This document shows positions 32,901 to 47,900 of a stretch of DNA of 64,000 nucleotides, piece by piece. The notes below the pieces were generated by a model that made no database searches, was not told where the DNA came from, and saw nothing but the letters and a program-made list of their open reading frames with translations. Numbering within the stretch: position 1 is the stretch's first letter; each line of letters begins with the position of its first letter. The translations under genes were made by a program, and so were the position numbers. The DNA lies in contig CADCII010000011.1 in the NCBI GenBank assembly GCA_902801515.1, positions 1 through 64,000 of the forward strand, written 5' to 3'. The stretch is from an uncultured Lachnospiraceae bacterium (GTDB taxonomy: Bacteria > Bacillota > Clostridia > Lachnospirales > Lachnospiraceae).

Positions 32901-35900
32901 CTTGCGGAATGCCGATGCGTACAGATCACTGTCAAGATCCGCTTTGATGTCAACCGTACCGTATACCGCCTCAACTGTCGTATTGTCTCCAACCGTTGTC
33001 TTGATGTCACCGTTATAAATGATGTAGGACTTCGGGTCGCCGCCGGTCAGGTCTTCAAACGAAGCCGAGACGCCTGTCGAGTTGGTGCTGATGGTATCTT
33101 CAGCGTCTGCCTTTACAGTGATGTTCCCCTGTCTGGAGATCATCGTTACGTTGTCTCCGACCTCCGCAGAGATATATCTCTCGGTAATCTCATCTTTCGC
33201 CTGGAGCTGGCCTACCGATGCAAGGGAAACGCTGCCCATCTTGATGCCGGAATCCAGATCGAGGCCAGAATGGGCAAGAACATTGATGTCGCCCCACGCA
33301 AGCAGATGCGCGTCGTCCATGACATATGCCCTGACATTCTGGCTGTCCACTTTATTGGTCGCGTAGGAGAAGTCTCCACCGACGAATCCGGCATTGTAAA
33401 CCTCAATATCTGAATTCTCCCTGATCACATCATTGGCCTCAACATTGATATCCATATAGGATGTGACATCTCCGCCGATGTATGCCTGTGTATCAGTCTT
33501 GCCGGTCTTTGTGCCAACTATGTACACGCCCAGATGCCTTCCGCTGAGCTGTATGGTAAGCGGAAGCTCTGTCTTCACGATGATCTCCGCATCTGCCTTG
33601 ACATTCACACTGTGCATGTCATTGGATGCATCTGCTCCCAGCGCCGTGACCCTGGTGTTCTTGCCGATATATGCTTTTGTTACTTTACCTTCCTCTGTCT
33701 CTTCAGTGACTTCTGAGGAATCTTCTTCGGAATCTTCCTTTGCATGAGCGGCCTTTCCTGAAAGGACCACCGCGTTTGCCACATCCAGGCTAACCTTCAG
33801 AAGAGGAAGTTTCCCGATCGCCGTAACTGTCTCCTTGCTGGTCGCAAGTACGTCAACTCTCATGGCAGTCACTTCGCTGATCTTTCCGTCATCTGCGTCA
33901 ATGTAGGAAATGACCGTGTCGAAGGCATCGGTGTTAACCACGATGACTGCAAGGCTCTCGAGAGATGCCTCTACCGTCGGTGCCAGAGCCTCTGCGGTTG
34001 TTGTGCTGTCGGTAGATGCGTTTACTTCCACCTTACCCTTCTGCGCGTTGACGGATGCGTTATCGATATAAGCTTTATTGGTTGTCGTGGAGTCCGCGTT
34101 CACGGATGTGACCTTGGCGCCGAGGAGACTGACTTCAACGCCTCCGCTGGCTCCGGTCTGCGCATGGCTGACCGGTTTCAGGTCACCTGTGACGGTGACG
34201 CTGCCGCCTGTGCTTGTGACATCAACTCCGCTTATGAAGGTTGTCTGCGTCGCGGTCACATGCGCGTTGCTGACATTCGACGCAACCGTGATGCCTTCTG
34301 CCTTGAACTCCACACCGTTAATCTTTGCGTAGGCTTTGACATCCTGCGACTTATTCTCGACCTTGACGTCTCCGCCCGCCGTGATGGTCCCGGTACCGCT
34401 GATTGACGCGGTTGCCGTGGTATCTACCGTTGCGTCCGCCGAGTTGTCTTCGACGGATCCCAGCTTGACACTGACGCCTCCTGCAGACGGAGTGACTTCG
34501 ACATCCGCCTTGCCGTTCCAGGTGTTCGTCACTTCTATGGTGCCGTCTGCTTCTACACAGCCGCTGTTCTCAAGCGATGCTCCGAAGTTGCCCTCTGCGC
34601 TGGAGATCCCGATCATCGTGCCGAAGCCGACCAGCGTTACGGAGATGCACTCGGCGCCTGCCTTTGCATAAGAGTCTGCAGTGTTGGAAACTTTGATATT
34701 GCCATTTACCATCAGGTCTTTCGCCTGTACCTTCGCATAAGAGGATGCATCTGCGACAGCATCTGCCGCGTTTACATCTTCGGATGCCAGACCTGCGGTA
34801 GCTGAGAAGATATAAGACTCAGCCATGGTGACCGGTGTGATTGTCTTATTCTCGGTTCTCTTGTTACTGCCGTCCTCATCCGCGTTTTCAAATGCCAGGA
34901 TGATCGGGTTGCCTTTCGTTCCATTCTGGTTCTGGGTGGAGACAACGTTCAGGCTGCCTGCTGTCACAGAAGTCTCACCGAAGACTTCCGCAACCTGTTC
35001 ACTCTTGAGCTGTGCCAGAGCAGCGGCAACATTCGCGGTAGCGACTCCGGCCGATCCGTTGATGATGATGCCGTATGCCTTGGTCCTGCCGTCTGCCGTT
35101 ACATCCAGATCCGCTCCTGCACTGAGCATTCCGCCTGCGCCGCCTGCCGCTGCCACGTTCCTGGCTTCGTTCAGGGCGACTGAGAAGTTGACAGCCACAG
35201 CAACTGCGCCGACTGTTCCGGATATGATGGTCGTCAGGGCTTCTGTGTCATACGGTGTATCGTCTTCAGTTCCTGCCGCGGTGACTTTGATGTCTCCGTC
35301 AGCAGATATGTCTCCGCCCTTCGTATCGATCAGCGCCATGTTGGTGCTCTCGATCCGGGCAAGTCCGACGTTTGATCCGACGCCTACAAAGCCGCCGGTC
35401 AGCGCGCTACTGGTTACGGTAGTGTCGCCCTTCATGCCGGCGTACACTGTGATATCTCCGGACGCGTCGATATTCGCGCCCTTAATGGAAGCCATGTTCT
35501 CAGCCTTATTGAAGCCAAGAGCAACCGCTCCGTTCACTCCTGCAAAACCGCCGCCTGCCAGGTTGACGCCAAATACATTGGTCTCGCCGGTCAGTCTGGA
35601 ATCTACCGTTACATCATGGGCCTTGATGCTGCCTGTAACGGTTCCGCTCTGCGAAGCGCTGCCATCCAGTCTTGCGTCTGCGTCTTCTGTTGTCGGTTCA
35701 CTTCCGATATAAGCCTTCAGTGTCGGTCTGTTGACTGCGACCGATACGGATACGCCTACACCTGCCGCTCCGCCGCCTGCGGCGCTTGCGATAACAGTTC
35801 TTGCATCCGCCTTGAGGTCAGCGTCCACAAGGACATCTGCATCCTCAGAATCCACTACTACATTCGGTCCGATGGATGCCTGGAAATCACTGCGGTTCAC

Positions 35901-38900
35901 TGCCACTGCGACAGAGCCCGTAACTCCTGCGATCCCTCCGCCTGCAACTGCGCCGCAGATCGAGGTGGCATTGGTAACGCCGCCCGCATTGACATGGATC
36001 TGACCGGTCACGTTATTGATCTGTGCGCTGTCGCTGATCGAAGCGTCCGTATCCGACTCCGCATAAGTCACTGCGATCGGTACCGCCACGCCTGCTGCCC
36101 CGCCGCCTGCTGCCGAGATAGTCGCCGTGAGGACCGTGCCGTACTCGGTACGTCCCTTTACTTCCACATTGGCCGCGCCATTGATGGTTCCGGACATACG
36201 GGCCTGCGTTCTATTCAGCAGGTTCAGGGAAGCTGCTGTCACAGATACGCCTGCTGCCCCGCCGCCTGCTGCCGTAACGCCGATCAGGAGGATCGTGGAA
36301 GTGTCACTCTGTGCCGCGGAATTGCCGGAATCCTGCTTCTTCAGCTTTGCTTCCGCTTCACTCGTTGACAGTGCATTGCCGCTGTCATCCTTGGAACCGG
36401 TGAATTCCAGTTCCGGTTTCTCTGTTTCGTTCGCTCCGGACACTGCCTTGACAACTACATCGCCCTGAGCGGTGATTGTTACATATTCGTCAACAATTGC
36501 CTGCACGTTGGAGTACAGGATCGCTACGCTGACACCTACGCCTACGCCGGCGGCTCCGCCGCCTGCGACGTTTCCGCTGACTACGTAGGAACTGAGCATG
36601 TCATTGGATGTAACGTTTACATTGCGTCCGGCTGTCAGGGTACTTCCTGTGGTCACATGTGCCGTGGTCGCGTCTTCCAGCGCGACTCCGTCTATAACAG
36701 CGCTCTTCTTCTCGCCATTACGCTGGATACCATCCGATACCGAATCGTAGGTATCATCATTCATGTTGCCGGAACCGCCGTTCTTCTTATCCTGGCCGTA
36801 GCCATCATAGTCGATGCTGCCGCCATTGTCGGCTGTGCCCTGGGCGGAAGATCCGTCACTTGCCAGGAGATCTCCCATGTCCTCCTTCGGCTTGTATCCA
36901 AGAGCTGCCTTGTTGCCCTGCGCAAATGCGCCGTCGGTTTGTGCCTGCGGGTCGACGGACTTGTTGTCGCCGTCCTGCACGTAGATGGCGTTGTGCGCGT
37001 CATCCGAGAGCAGAGAACCTGCCACGATGACGATCACACTTGCAGCTACGCCTGCAGCTCCGCCTGCTCCGACGGTCAGGGTGTAGCCCTGTACCAGACG
37101 ATCCGAGGATGCGTTGACCAGAATGTCGCGTCCTGCTGTGATGGTGTTACCCTGGCCGATCTCGGCAGAAACGGTATTGTAGGATACGGTCACCAGTCCA
37201 GATACTGCCACGCCTGCAGCTCCGCCGCCTGCGATGGTTCCTACGATTGCGATCAGATCATAATCATCATCCGCGATGACAGCTACGTCGCTCTCGCTTC
37301 CATTGGTGTCGATTGTTACGTTCGCCTCGGTATATGCCTTGGTAACGACCTTGGTTACGACAACATCGAGCATACCGCCGACTCCGGCAGCACCGGCGCC
37401 TGCGATTCCGATGCCGTCACCGGTCACCAGTTCCTTGGAGTCTGCTTCGATATTGACTTTGCCTGCTGCGTAGATCTTGCTGTTCGCCTTCACATAGCTG
37501 ATTGTCTCATTATAGAAATATGTGACGATCGCCGCAGCGCCGACTGCCGCTGTTCCAGAGCCTGCGACCACTGCCGCTACATTGACCAGAAGACTGTCAG
37601 AATCAGCTTTCACTGTTACATTACGGACTCTGTTGTTCTCTGCCCCGACGGTTCCTCCAAGAACCGCATTGGTCTTATTCTGGAATACCAGTGCGTTCGC
37701 ACTTGAAGCAACGCCAACGGCGCCGCTTGCGCCAAGGCCCAGTGCGAAGAGTACTACGTCATCATGTGCAGTTGCTGTTACGTTTACATCACCAGGTGTG
37801 TTGATCACAACACTGTCTGCTGCGGTTGCATTGACTTCCTTGGAGAAGACATTGACTACGACTGTTGCGCCTACGCCGACATTGCCTGCCGCCGAAAGAG
37901 CACCGGCCACGTTGACCAGGTCTGTGTCGTCATCAGCTTCCACAGTGACTTCTGGGTGTGAGCAGTCATCATCGGAAGATCCGGCAACTGCCTTTGCCGT
38001 CATGGTTACATGTTCTCTTGCTGCTGCGTTTGTCTTGTTGCTCACAACCAGTGTATTGACAACGCCTGTTCCTGCGCCTTCAAGACCGCCTGCCGCCGCG
38101 ATGGATACCAGTGTGATATCTTCCCTGCCATTCGCAGATACGATAATTCCATGCCTGCGCTCTTCACGGTTCGGGGTCTGAATGCCTGTCGTGACTCCCT
38201 GAGCGACGGTGATGCCGCCTGCGATCAGCTCTGCCCAGTCACCGACGATCGCGTCGATCGTATTATTGAGAACTGCAGTATCGAGATTCACACCTACGCC
38301 TGTGGAACCAACCGCAATACCGCCGGCCACAATCACTACATTGGACTGCAGATCTGCGATCACGCCGATGCTGTCGCCTGCGGTGACCTTAAGATGATTC
38401 GCCTGGGTTCCTCCCTGGTATTCTCCCTCAACCTCTTCGATTCCGGCAAGAGTACGGACTTTGCTGTTGCTTACGATGACCGGGATCAGTCCGGTCGCAC
38501 CGAGGTTGGTGGAAGCTGCCAACGCACCGAGTGCCAGGAGAACCTTCTCATCTCCTGCGGTCTGAATCAGTACATTTCCATTTGTTGCAGTGATCTGTGC
38601 TCCGTTCGCGATCTTAACAAGTACATCTCTTCCCAGTACGTTCACTACTACGGCAGCACCGACTGCTGCTGTGTTTCCTATAGAGATCGCTGCGTTGATC
38701 TGATACAGTCTCGTGTTGGAATCTGCTGTGATGGTCACGTTACCGGTTGCTGTTGCCTTGACCTTGCCGAGTACGACCTGTGTCTGTGCATTGTCAATTA
38801 AGACACTGACAACACCTGATATCGCTTCCTTCCCGTTGGATGCCGACGCGCTTGCGAGCACGCTGATCAGACGTTCTGTTGTATCTGCCTTGAGCGCCAT

Positions 38901-41900
38901 ATCCTTGCCGGCTGTGAGTGTAACTCCGTCGCCGACTGTAATATTTGCTTCACTGTCACTGATGGTGACGTTCAGTGTACCTGCACCTGCGATACCACCC
39001 ATTGTCAGTGCGACGCTTGCCGCAACAAGGACTGTATCGTTGTCCTGCGTGGACAGGATGTCCAGATTGCCGTCCGCCTTGATGGATGCGGAATCTTTTA
39101 CCTCTGCATCTGCAGTGGTCAGAAGGACAACTCCGCCAAGGTTTGCTCCGACGGTCGCCTGCCCACCGCCTCCGGTTGCTGCTCCTGCCACTGTGATATC
39201 CAGGATATCCGTTGCGGAAGAAGCGGACTGATGATAGTCGCCGCCAGCCTTGATGTCTGCACCATTGCCAACTTCGCTGCGTACTTCGTCTTCGTCATAG
39301 AGGAAGCTCAGAACGGCTCCGACGCCCATCTTCGAATTCGATACGGAGAGACCGCCTGCGATGACTCTCACATTGGTCTCGCTGGACGCATCGTTTTTCA
39401 TCTCGCCCGTCAGATCGATCTTTACGGAATCGCCGACGGAAGAGAGTACTTCGTCGAACAGAAATGCCATCGCGAAGGAACCTGCCACGGTGAAATCACC
39501 GGTGCCGGGTGAAACTGCGCCGGAGATCGACTCCACGTACAGATTGACGGAGGACAGGAAGTTCAGCAGCTTCACCGTATCCATGATGCGGTCTGTGCTG
39601 GTGTTGACTGATACTTCATACTTCGCATCTGTACCGGATCCGGATCTCTTCAGGTGGATGATTCCCTGATCATCCTTATCGACATCCTCTTCTGATCTGG
39701 TGATGATCTTGTCTACTCCGAATGCTACTGAGAAGTCATCCATGGATACGGATTTCTTCTCAGCATGCAGATCCAGAGACTTACCTGTGACGCTGACATT
39801 ATCTTTCAGCTGGGCTGTCACGACGTTATATCCGTAAATGAATGCGAACGAAGCGCCGACGCCCTGCTTCGCACCGTGCGCCGCGATCATGACGCCGCCT
39901 GCACGGACTGCCAGCTTGCTCTTGTCTTCTGCTGTCACGCTGACAGCTTCTTCATTGTTCTCTCCGCCCTTGATCTCAGTCCAGTCTCCGACGATGGTCT
40001 TCGTCTGGGCTCTGGATGTCAGTACGGATACCGCACCCGCGATTGCTGTCTTGGCACTTCCGGAGACACTGCCTGCAAGAGACTGTACTCCGAGAAGACC
40101 CTTGTACTCGCCATCCATGTTCTGAGACAGCTCCGATGCGATCTTCACTTCCTCAGTACCGACCAGTACTACATGATCTGTCTGTGTGCCGTCTTTGATG
40201 AACACGAGTGCCTTGTCATTGTTGACTGCAACACCAATGCCGAGCGCTACGGTCGTGTCCGCTTTTCCGAGCGTCATGGAGACGCCGGTGCCGGTCGTCG
40301 TATAGTTGGCATCATTGTCAGCCATGATGACAAGTTTTCTTGCGCTCACATTGCCGTTAATCTCTGTCTTGGCAACGTGATTGGTGATGTTGATTCCAAG
40401 CGCGGCTGCTGCCTGGATCGGCTTGCTCTCGGACTTGTCTGTCTCAGCGCGATTTCCCTTTCCGCCTGTGACATCCGTTCCGGAGCCGCCGGAAACCGTT
40501 GAATTCGCCTTATCTGCTGCATCCCCGACCTTCGAGCCGTCGCCGGTGCTCTCAGTGGAGACGTTCTGGCTGTTCAGAATATTGAAGGATGTTGACTGGT
40601 TGTTATCCACCTCCTGGCGGTCAGCCGGATTGGAGGACTGGCTGCTGTTGTTCTTATTTTCCTTCAGTTTGTCATTGATCTTGGTTGCTGTCTTGTTATT
40701 CTCGTTGCCCTTCTTGGTCTCCGCTTCACCGGACTTAAACATCTCACCGCTGAGGAACTTGTTGACCTTATCAGTTCCACTAGAGATGCTGGTCTTGATC
40801 TTCGTCAGATAACGCGCAACGTCTGCGCCCATAGCGGATGCAAATGCTGTTGAGTCATCTTCATCGTAGGTATAAGACTTCAGTGTCGCGTCACCGGTTG
40901 CGGTCACAGAGCCATCAAGCACCACATTGACATCGCTGTCTGCGATATTCAGAACTACCGTGGCGCCGACTGCTGTCTGTCCGCCTACCGCATATGCGCT
41001 GGACTGAGCAACGCTCTTGTTCTTCTCGGTTGCGAGCAGGTTGAAATCGCCTGCTGTGTCAGGCTTTGTCTCTTCCTCGGTATTTCCATCGCCTGTTTCC
41101 GTAGTTGCTGCAGGAGCCTTGACACCAGTTGTGGTGATCGTGGTTCCCTTGCCAACATATGCCTTGACATCATTGAGGGTGATGCCGATCGACAGGGATG
41201 CGTCTACAGATACATCCTTCGGATCTCCCGCATCATCTTCTTCGTCATTGGAAAGCGGATCGGTACCCGCAACAGAAGCGGTTACACGATTCAGCTCGGA
41301 TGTGGAAGTGATATCAACGCTCTTGCCCTTGACGGTTCTTCCTTCTCCGATGCCTGCTTCCGTATCAAGGTTGATGATATCCAGCGCAAATGCAGCGCCG
41401 ACACCGACCGTCTTTCCGTTCCTGGACTTAGCTTCTTCCTCTGTGGGAGGATTCGGGTCCTTCTCGAACTCTGCGTATACGGTAACATCCGCATTCGGCA
41501 TATAGAAGGAGTAGAGTCCGTTCGCTGCGTTCTCCGCAGTAACGATCTGTACTTCCTGTTCGGTGCCTTCTGCAGTGTACTTGAATTTCAGTGAACCATC
41601 TTTCAGACGGTATCCAACTGCCGGAGTAACATGTACGGTTACCTTGTCTCCCCACTTGGACTTGGAGGTCTGCTCCTTCTCATCTGTCTCGGAAGGAGTT
41701 GTGAATGTCACTTTGGAGCGTTCCGGATTCTGATAATCATATTCAGCTGTCTGAGACGGATCGACGATGGAGGCGCTGATGTTTCTGGGAACCTCCTTAT
41801 AAGTGACCTTGACAGTAACGGTCTCGCCTTCCTTCAGTGTCGGAAGCGTGAAAGTATATACGCTCTTGTCTGCATTGGCTGTTGCGTCAACTTTCTTCTC

Positions 41901-44900
41901 ACCCTTGGTGGTAAAGACTTTGATCTCATCGATCTCATAGCCTTCCATCGGTTTGATGTTGACAGTAACGTTCTTGCCATTGATCTTGACTTCCGGAGTT
42001 CCGCCCTTTGTCGCCGCAAGAACGACCTTCTTATCGATCGTCTGCTCTTCCTGGTCATTCTCGGATCCGCTCTTGGAATCCTTGTCGCTCAGGTTCTTAT
42101 CAGCGGAGCCGTCATCCTTGACTGCTGCGGTGCCGGTCGTCTCCTGACGGGTGTTGTTCTTCGCGTCAATGTTGATATCGCCTCCTGCGGTCACTTCCTT
42201 CTGGGCAGAATCGATATAAGCCTTGACATCACCATTGATAACAGCGATTGCGATGCTTCCTGCCACGCCGACATCGGAAGCGCCTGCTCCTGCAATCGCC
42301 TCTGTCTTGAATGTGTTGGCCGGAGACTCGTCTTCCTTCTTCACAGTGATCCAGTCTGCCAGGCAGTCGATCATAGCTGTGGAGATGGTGCGCGCCGCGT
42401 ACTCTTTCACCTTCGACGCGTCGACCTCTTTGATCTTCTCCTTGACACTGTCCCAAAGTTTCTTGGAATTCTCCTTCAGAGCTTTGTAGACATTGTTGGA
42501 GATCTGCTGTACGACCAGATCCTTGTAGGTATCAAAATCTTTCTCTTTGAGCTTACTCAGATCATATTTCTCAAGAGGAGTACCCTTGATCAGTTCCTCA
42601 AGCGGAGCGGTTGTCAACGTTTCTGCCAGCTGCTCCAGCAGAGAATCCAGATGCTTCTTCAGCGTATCGTTAAACGCGATGTCATACATTTTCATCGCCT
42701 CGGCGGCTTTCTTCATGTACTCGACAGTCTTGTCTTTGATGAATTCCTTGACGCCTTCGGCCTTGGTGAAATCGTATTCTTTCTTCTCTTCTTCCTTGCC
42801 GTCCTCTGAATCCTTCTTCTCTTCCTTCTTCTCCTCTTCCGGAAGCGATGCCTTGACGGTGATGTTTCCGCCGGCCTTCAGAGCCGCCTGATCCACATGG
42901 GCAAGATTTTTATAGGAAGCGATGTTCAGAGCAACTGCTGCACCGACGCCTGTCTTGGCACCTGTTGCGGAAGCATTGGCTGTCACGGTAACTTCTACTT
43001 TCTGGGTAGAAGTTACTTCGATATTCTCATCTGTCTCGCTGGTGAAATCGCCTGCGATGTAAGACTCGACCTCATTGCTGAAGATGCTGAGGTTGAATGC
43101 TGCCGCTACCTGGAGATTGCCTTCACTGGTTTCGGCTGTCTGTCTGTTTTCTCTCTTGTTGCTGATGGTGTTCGGAGCAATATTGCTCATGCCGGTGCTG
43201 CCGGCAATCTTCGCGGCACCATCAAGTCCCTTGTCTGCCTGTTTGTCCGAGTCGCCTTTGTCCGACCCCCCGTCCCCGTCTGAAGAACTGTCATCCGAAG
43301 AACTCTCTTTCTTCTTGCCCGGGGCACCCTTCGATCCGGACCTCGCGGTGGACTTCACGGTGCTCATTCCTTTCGCATTGACTTTCAGGTTCTTCGACTT
43401 GGAGCCGCGCATCATCTTCGCCCTGGAGCTGTCATTGAAGACAGATATAACAGGGGCGATACCTACACCGACGCTGCCGCCGGCTGCTGCCGCATTGGTT
43501 CCTACTTCACGTGTAATGTCGCTGTCTGCGGATACGATGATGTCTCCGCCTGCAACGATGGTCTGCTGCGGTGCACTCACAGGAGCTGCTCCGATGTATG
43601 CCTCTGTCTTGATACCGGATACATGCACGTTCAGAGCCGGGCTGACGGATGTTCCGCCTGCGCTTCCGGCCGATGCTGTGGAGGTGTCTTTTGCCTTCTG
43701 TTTCGCGGAAACGGTCACATCCTTGAAGCTTCCTGCCTCGAGGGTTGTATCTCCGGTTTCCTCATCTACGGTCTTCTTAACAGCTGCAATCTCGGTATCT
43801 TCCTGGATTGCCGCGATGACCTCGGCACCGGTAACCGCTACCAGGATACCTGCGCCGACGCCGGTTGACTTAGCCTGCGTATCTTTGCTCTTGCTTGCAT
43901 CTGCTTCTGTGCTGAAGGATTCTTCCGACTCAGCACTGACCTTCAGATCACCGCCGTCTGCTACCGTGATCTTCGCATTCTTCATAATGAATGCCTTGGT
44001 CTTATCGGATGCAACATGAACGGTAAGAGCGCCGCCTGCTCCGATGTCACCCTTGCTGTATCCTGCAGCGGATCTCGCCGTGGATGTAACTGGTGTATCA
44101 CCTGCCTTGGAGTTTGCAGTCACTTCAACAGAACCTGCCTCAATCGTGCCCTTGCGGATGATTGCCAGGTTAGTATGCTTCGTCACGGATACATTGATAG
44201 CAACGCCAAGCGATGTGCTGGTGTTCAGCCCTGCGGTCTCTGCGTCTTCCACGATGAACTTGCCGGTCACGACGAGTGCGATATCGGTTGCACTCCAGAT
44301 GCCCTTGACTTTGCTGAGGTCATATACATATTCGCCGCTGTCATTTTTCTCAACGTCGAATACGTCTTCTGTCTCCTCACCATCCTTCTTGTATGTAAAC
44401 TTCAGCTGTACTTTGTCCGCCTTGTATCCCTTATCCGGTGTGACATTCAGCGTCAGCTTGTCAGTGTTCCTGACACTGCTCGGAGCGGAGATCGTTCCGT
44501 GAACATCCGTATCTCCCTGAGCCGCCGCGACTTCAATGGAAACCGGAATCGCGTTGGGATCCTGTGTCTGTACTGTAGAGACGATCAGGATCATACCCTC
44601 TTTCAGAAGTTCTGTCGGGACGTTGACTGTCGCCTTTCCGCCGGAGATAACGATCTTATTCGACTCCAGTTCTCCGTACGTATCTGAATAATCAACCTCC
44701 GGAGTGGTCTCGGTAAAGTCGAGCGGCACATAGCCGTAGGTTACAGTGACCTTATCGAATGTCTGGCTGTTGGAAACCGGACTGACTGTGAAACTCTTTC
44801 CGTCTTCCGTACGGTCTACATCGATCGTGATCTTGTCCTTGCTGTCCGCTGCCTTATAGACTGCATAACCCGTCTGGTCAAACTCCACAAGAATTGTGAC

Positions 44901-47900
44901 ATTCTTTGCCGGGATCCTGAATACAAATTTGCCGTCAGATCCCTTCTCGACCTGAGTCTTGTGTCCTTCGGACAGGTAATAGACTGCTTTGACTCTCTGG
45001 CCTTCATTGGGCGTTGCAGTAACTGTGACCTTGTCCCCGCACTTTGCCTTGTCGGAAGAGAATGAAACAGTTCCTTTTGTGGTATCTGTCGCGGAGTCTT
45101 TGCTGACCGTATACTCGATGCCCTCAAACTCAGCGATGATACGGAAACTCCTTGACAGAAGCTTCTTATTCTGATCGCCGGGCAGATACCAGACACCCGG
45201 ACTGTTCTCGTTCTTTACCAGAGCTACAGTTCTCTTCTCGATCTTGCCGCCCTTGTCTGTGGAAACCTCAGCCTTGAGACTTCCCTCCTTCAGTTTAAAT
45301 CCTTCGTCCGGAGTGACCCTGACAGCAACTGTATCAGAACTCTCCTGGGATTCGAATCCTACCTGACCGTTTTTAGTTGTTCCGATCACAACAGAGCCCT
45401 GAATCTGCTCACCGTATACTTCATCCTCGAACTTGTCAGAAGTCGGGTCGTCCTTCTTGTCCTTATCGTCCTTTTTGGCCTCATGCGGTTCGACGCCGGC
45501 CGCATTGGCATTGGATTCGGCTTTGGTGCTGGCATCCGCCGTCACACTCAGCTTGCCGCCGCAGGTGATCTTGCCGTTGGTGTCGATGACTGCTTCATTG
45601 TCATTCAGTACGACACTGACAGCAAGTGCACCCGTCACCTGACAAGTCGTCTTGGCGTTCGGGTCATTGCTGCGCTCCGGCTTCCCTGCCGGCTTCTTTT
45701 TAAACGAAGCGTCAAACGTCAGTTCTTCGCCTTCTTCCACTTCAGGCATCGTGAACTTGTACTGTCCGGAAGATGTCCTCGCGATCGTGTAGCGGATCTT
45801 CTTGCCTGCTGCATTCTTATAGAGTGCGCGGAGCGTACCTTCCTCAAGCTCATAGCCATCTGCAGGATTGATCGTCAAAGTGATCGTATCCCCTGCATTC
45901 GCCTTCTCGTGATCAGACAGGATCGAGCCGACTGACGTCGGATTCTCTCCTTCGGTCTTGTCTTCTGACTCGAAGTTTTTAATAGTGATGGTGCCTTCGG
46001 TCACCGGATCGGTCGGAGTCCCGCTGCCGGAAGCACTGTCAGTACCGGACGTGCCTTCGTTGAACAGGTCTTCGAGACCCATGGTCTCCTCATCATCGTT
46101 TTGCCCCTCACCATCACCAAACAGATCCGCGAGACCATTGTCGTCATCATCATCTCCGGATGCTGAGGAATCCTCGACGAATTCTGCTTTCAGCGTAACC
46201 GCCGCTGAAGGCATCTCGAAGGTATACTTCCCGTCATTCGCAGTGATGGTCTTCTCAACGGCCTTGGAAGCTCCGGCCGGAATATAGGAATAAGTAAGCT
46301 TGCTGAGCTTGTATCCCTTATTCGGAGTGACCTTGACAGTCACTACGTTTCCGACTTCTTCCTTGGTCTTGACAGACAGGACGCCGTGTTCAGTTGGCTT
46401 GGCGGTAATGGTATTGCCGCTGCTTCCTGTCACTCTGCCAAGGGCTTTGTCCAGAAGGCCGGACGCGTAATTGTATGCCTTGGCATCGACCCCGTCTCCT
46501 TCCTTCTTCTTGCCCGAGCAGAAATCCTTCACGGTGGTGATAACGTTCTTGACCTTGTCAAAGATCTCTGAGAGCTTTGACTCTGTCTCGGTCTGCGTAT
46601 CAGCCTCACCCGTCTCGGAAGTGGCGTTGGTCTTCACTTCCTGCGTACTGGAAGAATGGACGGTGATGTCTTTTGCAGCGGTCAGATTCGCGCTCTCTCC
46701 GACAGTCGCGTCCACATCCTGGATCGCAACGTTGATCGCAAAGAATCCGCCGAACTGGAAGGATGAGGTATCTTCTTCTTCCTCCTCATCGTCATCATCG
46801 TCATCGTCTTCACCGTCTGCTTTTGATTCCTTTGCTGACTCTGTAACAGCAGTCATGGAACCGATCGCTTCAGCTGTGATGCTTCCCTCTCTGGAAGTCA
46901 CATCTCCATTGACCGTCACATGGGAATCATTCAGCGGAACGGCAACTGCCAGCGAGAACGGAAGAGCTCCGACCGTCGCGACGGTGGTCATCTTCAGCTG
47001 GGAATTGCTGGTAAGCTTCACATCCTCTGTTCCTGTGACGGAACCGGACGTACCCAGCGTTACCCTGGCGGAAGTGACTGCAACGTCAACAGCAAGCGGG
47101 ATATAGATCTTCCTCAGAAGATCATTGGTCGCTGTCATAGTTGCCTTGGATGAAGCTGCCACTTCTACAGCTCCTCCCGCGTCAATACTGCCATCGATAT
47201 CAATGAACGCGCTTCCGATCTTGACATTGACGGCGTTGGCACCCGAGAATGGAATAATACCGCTGCCCTGCAGAGACGATGCTTTCAGCTGCACATCTCC
47301 GGCAGTCCGGATATTCGCTCCCTCCTTCACATCGATACTTGCCGTGGTCTTAAAGTCGAACAGGGAGAATGTATCATCTTCTCCGAGATCGAGTCCATCC
47401 ACGACCCACTCGGGAAGCTTGATACCGTCAGTATCCACAGCATTCACGATCAGGTTATTGGCAAGAATCTCGCCTGCAAGATCAATCTTCATACCCTCGA
47501 TACGAAGATTTGCCTTACCTGCATTGACATTGCCGACCGTGAACTTGCCATCATTGGATTCGTCGATCTCCGTAGCGTTCTCATCCGGCTCTTCTGCAAT
47601 GATCAGAGAGTTCATGATACCGTTTCCGACCTTCAGCGTCAGCTCAGCGAAATCATCGACCGGGCTGTACTTGAAGTCGGTGAAACTGGCATTGGTAAAT
47701 TCATTATTCTTATTTTCCTCTGTCAGCTCGATGGTATTCTTTCCGGACAGTTCATCAGAGAATCTGTTGACGCCTTCGGTCGTAACTTTAAGCGTTCCGG
47801 TATTGTCGTCATCATCATCTTTCGCGGTAAAGGTAAATGAACCCTTCTTATCCGCTTCCGTATAAGTACCGGTAGCAGAGCGTCCGTCAATGCTTCCGGT

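Larger units (their letters stand above)
34800..44240 (-). repeat. Glycine-rich solenoid repeats of the giant protein
   Basis: About 38 protein repeats of 55-100 residues counted by eye. Each has an alternating strand (for example DVNVTA), a core like AAGGGAAGVGVSVSVAVN, and an end like TKAYIG or VNVVLDG followed by a turn. The central copies (residues about 3900-4600) are most alike (GGGAAGVGVSV, GGGAAGVAVPI, GGGAAGVSVTA), and outer copies are more divergent, the pattern expected from internal duplication. Confidence 0.85.
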
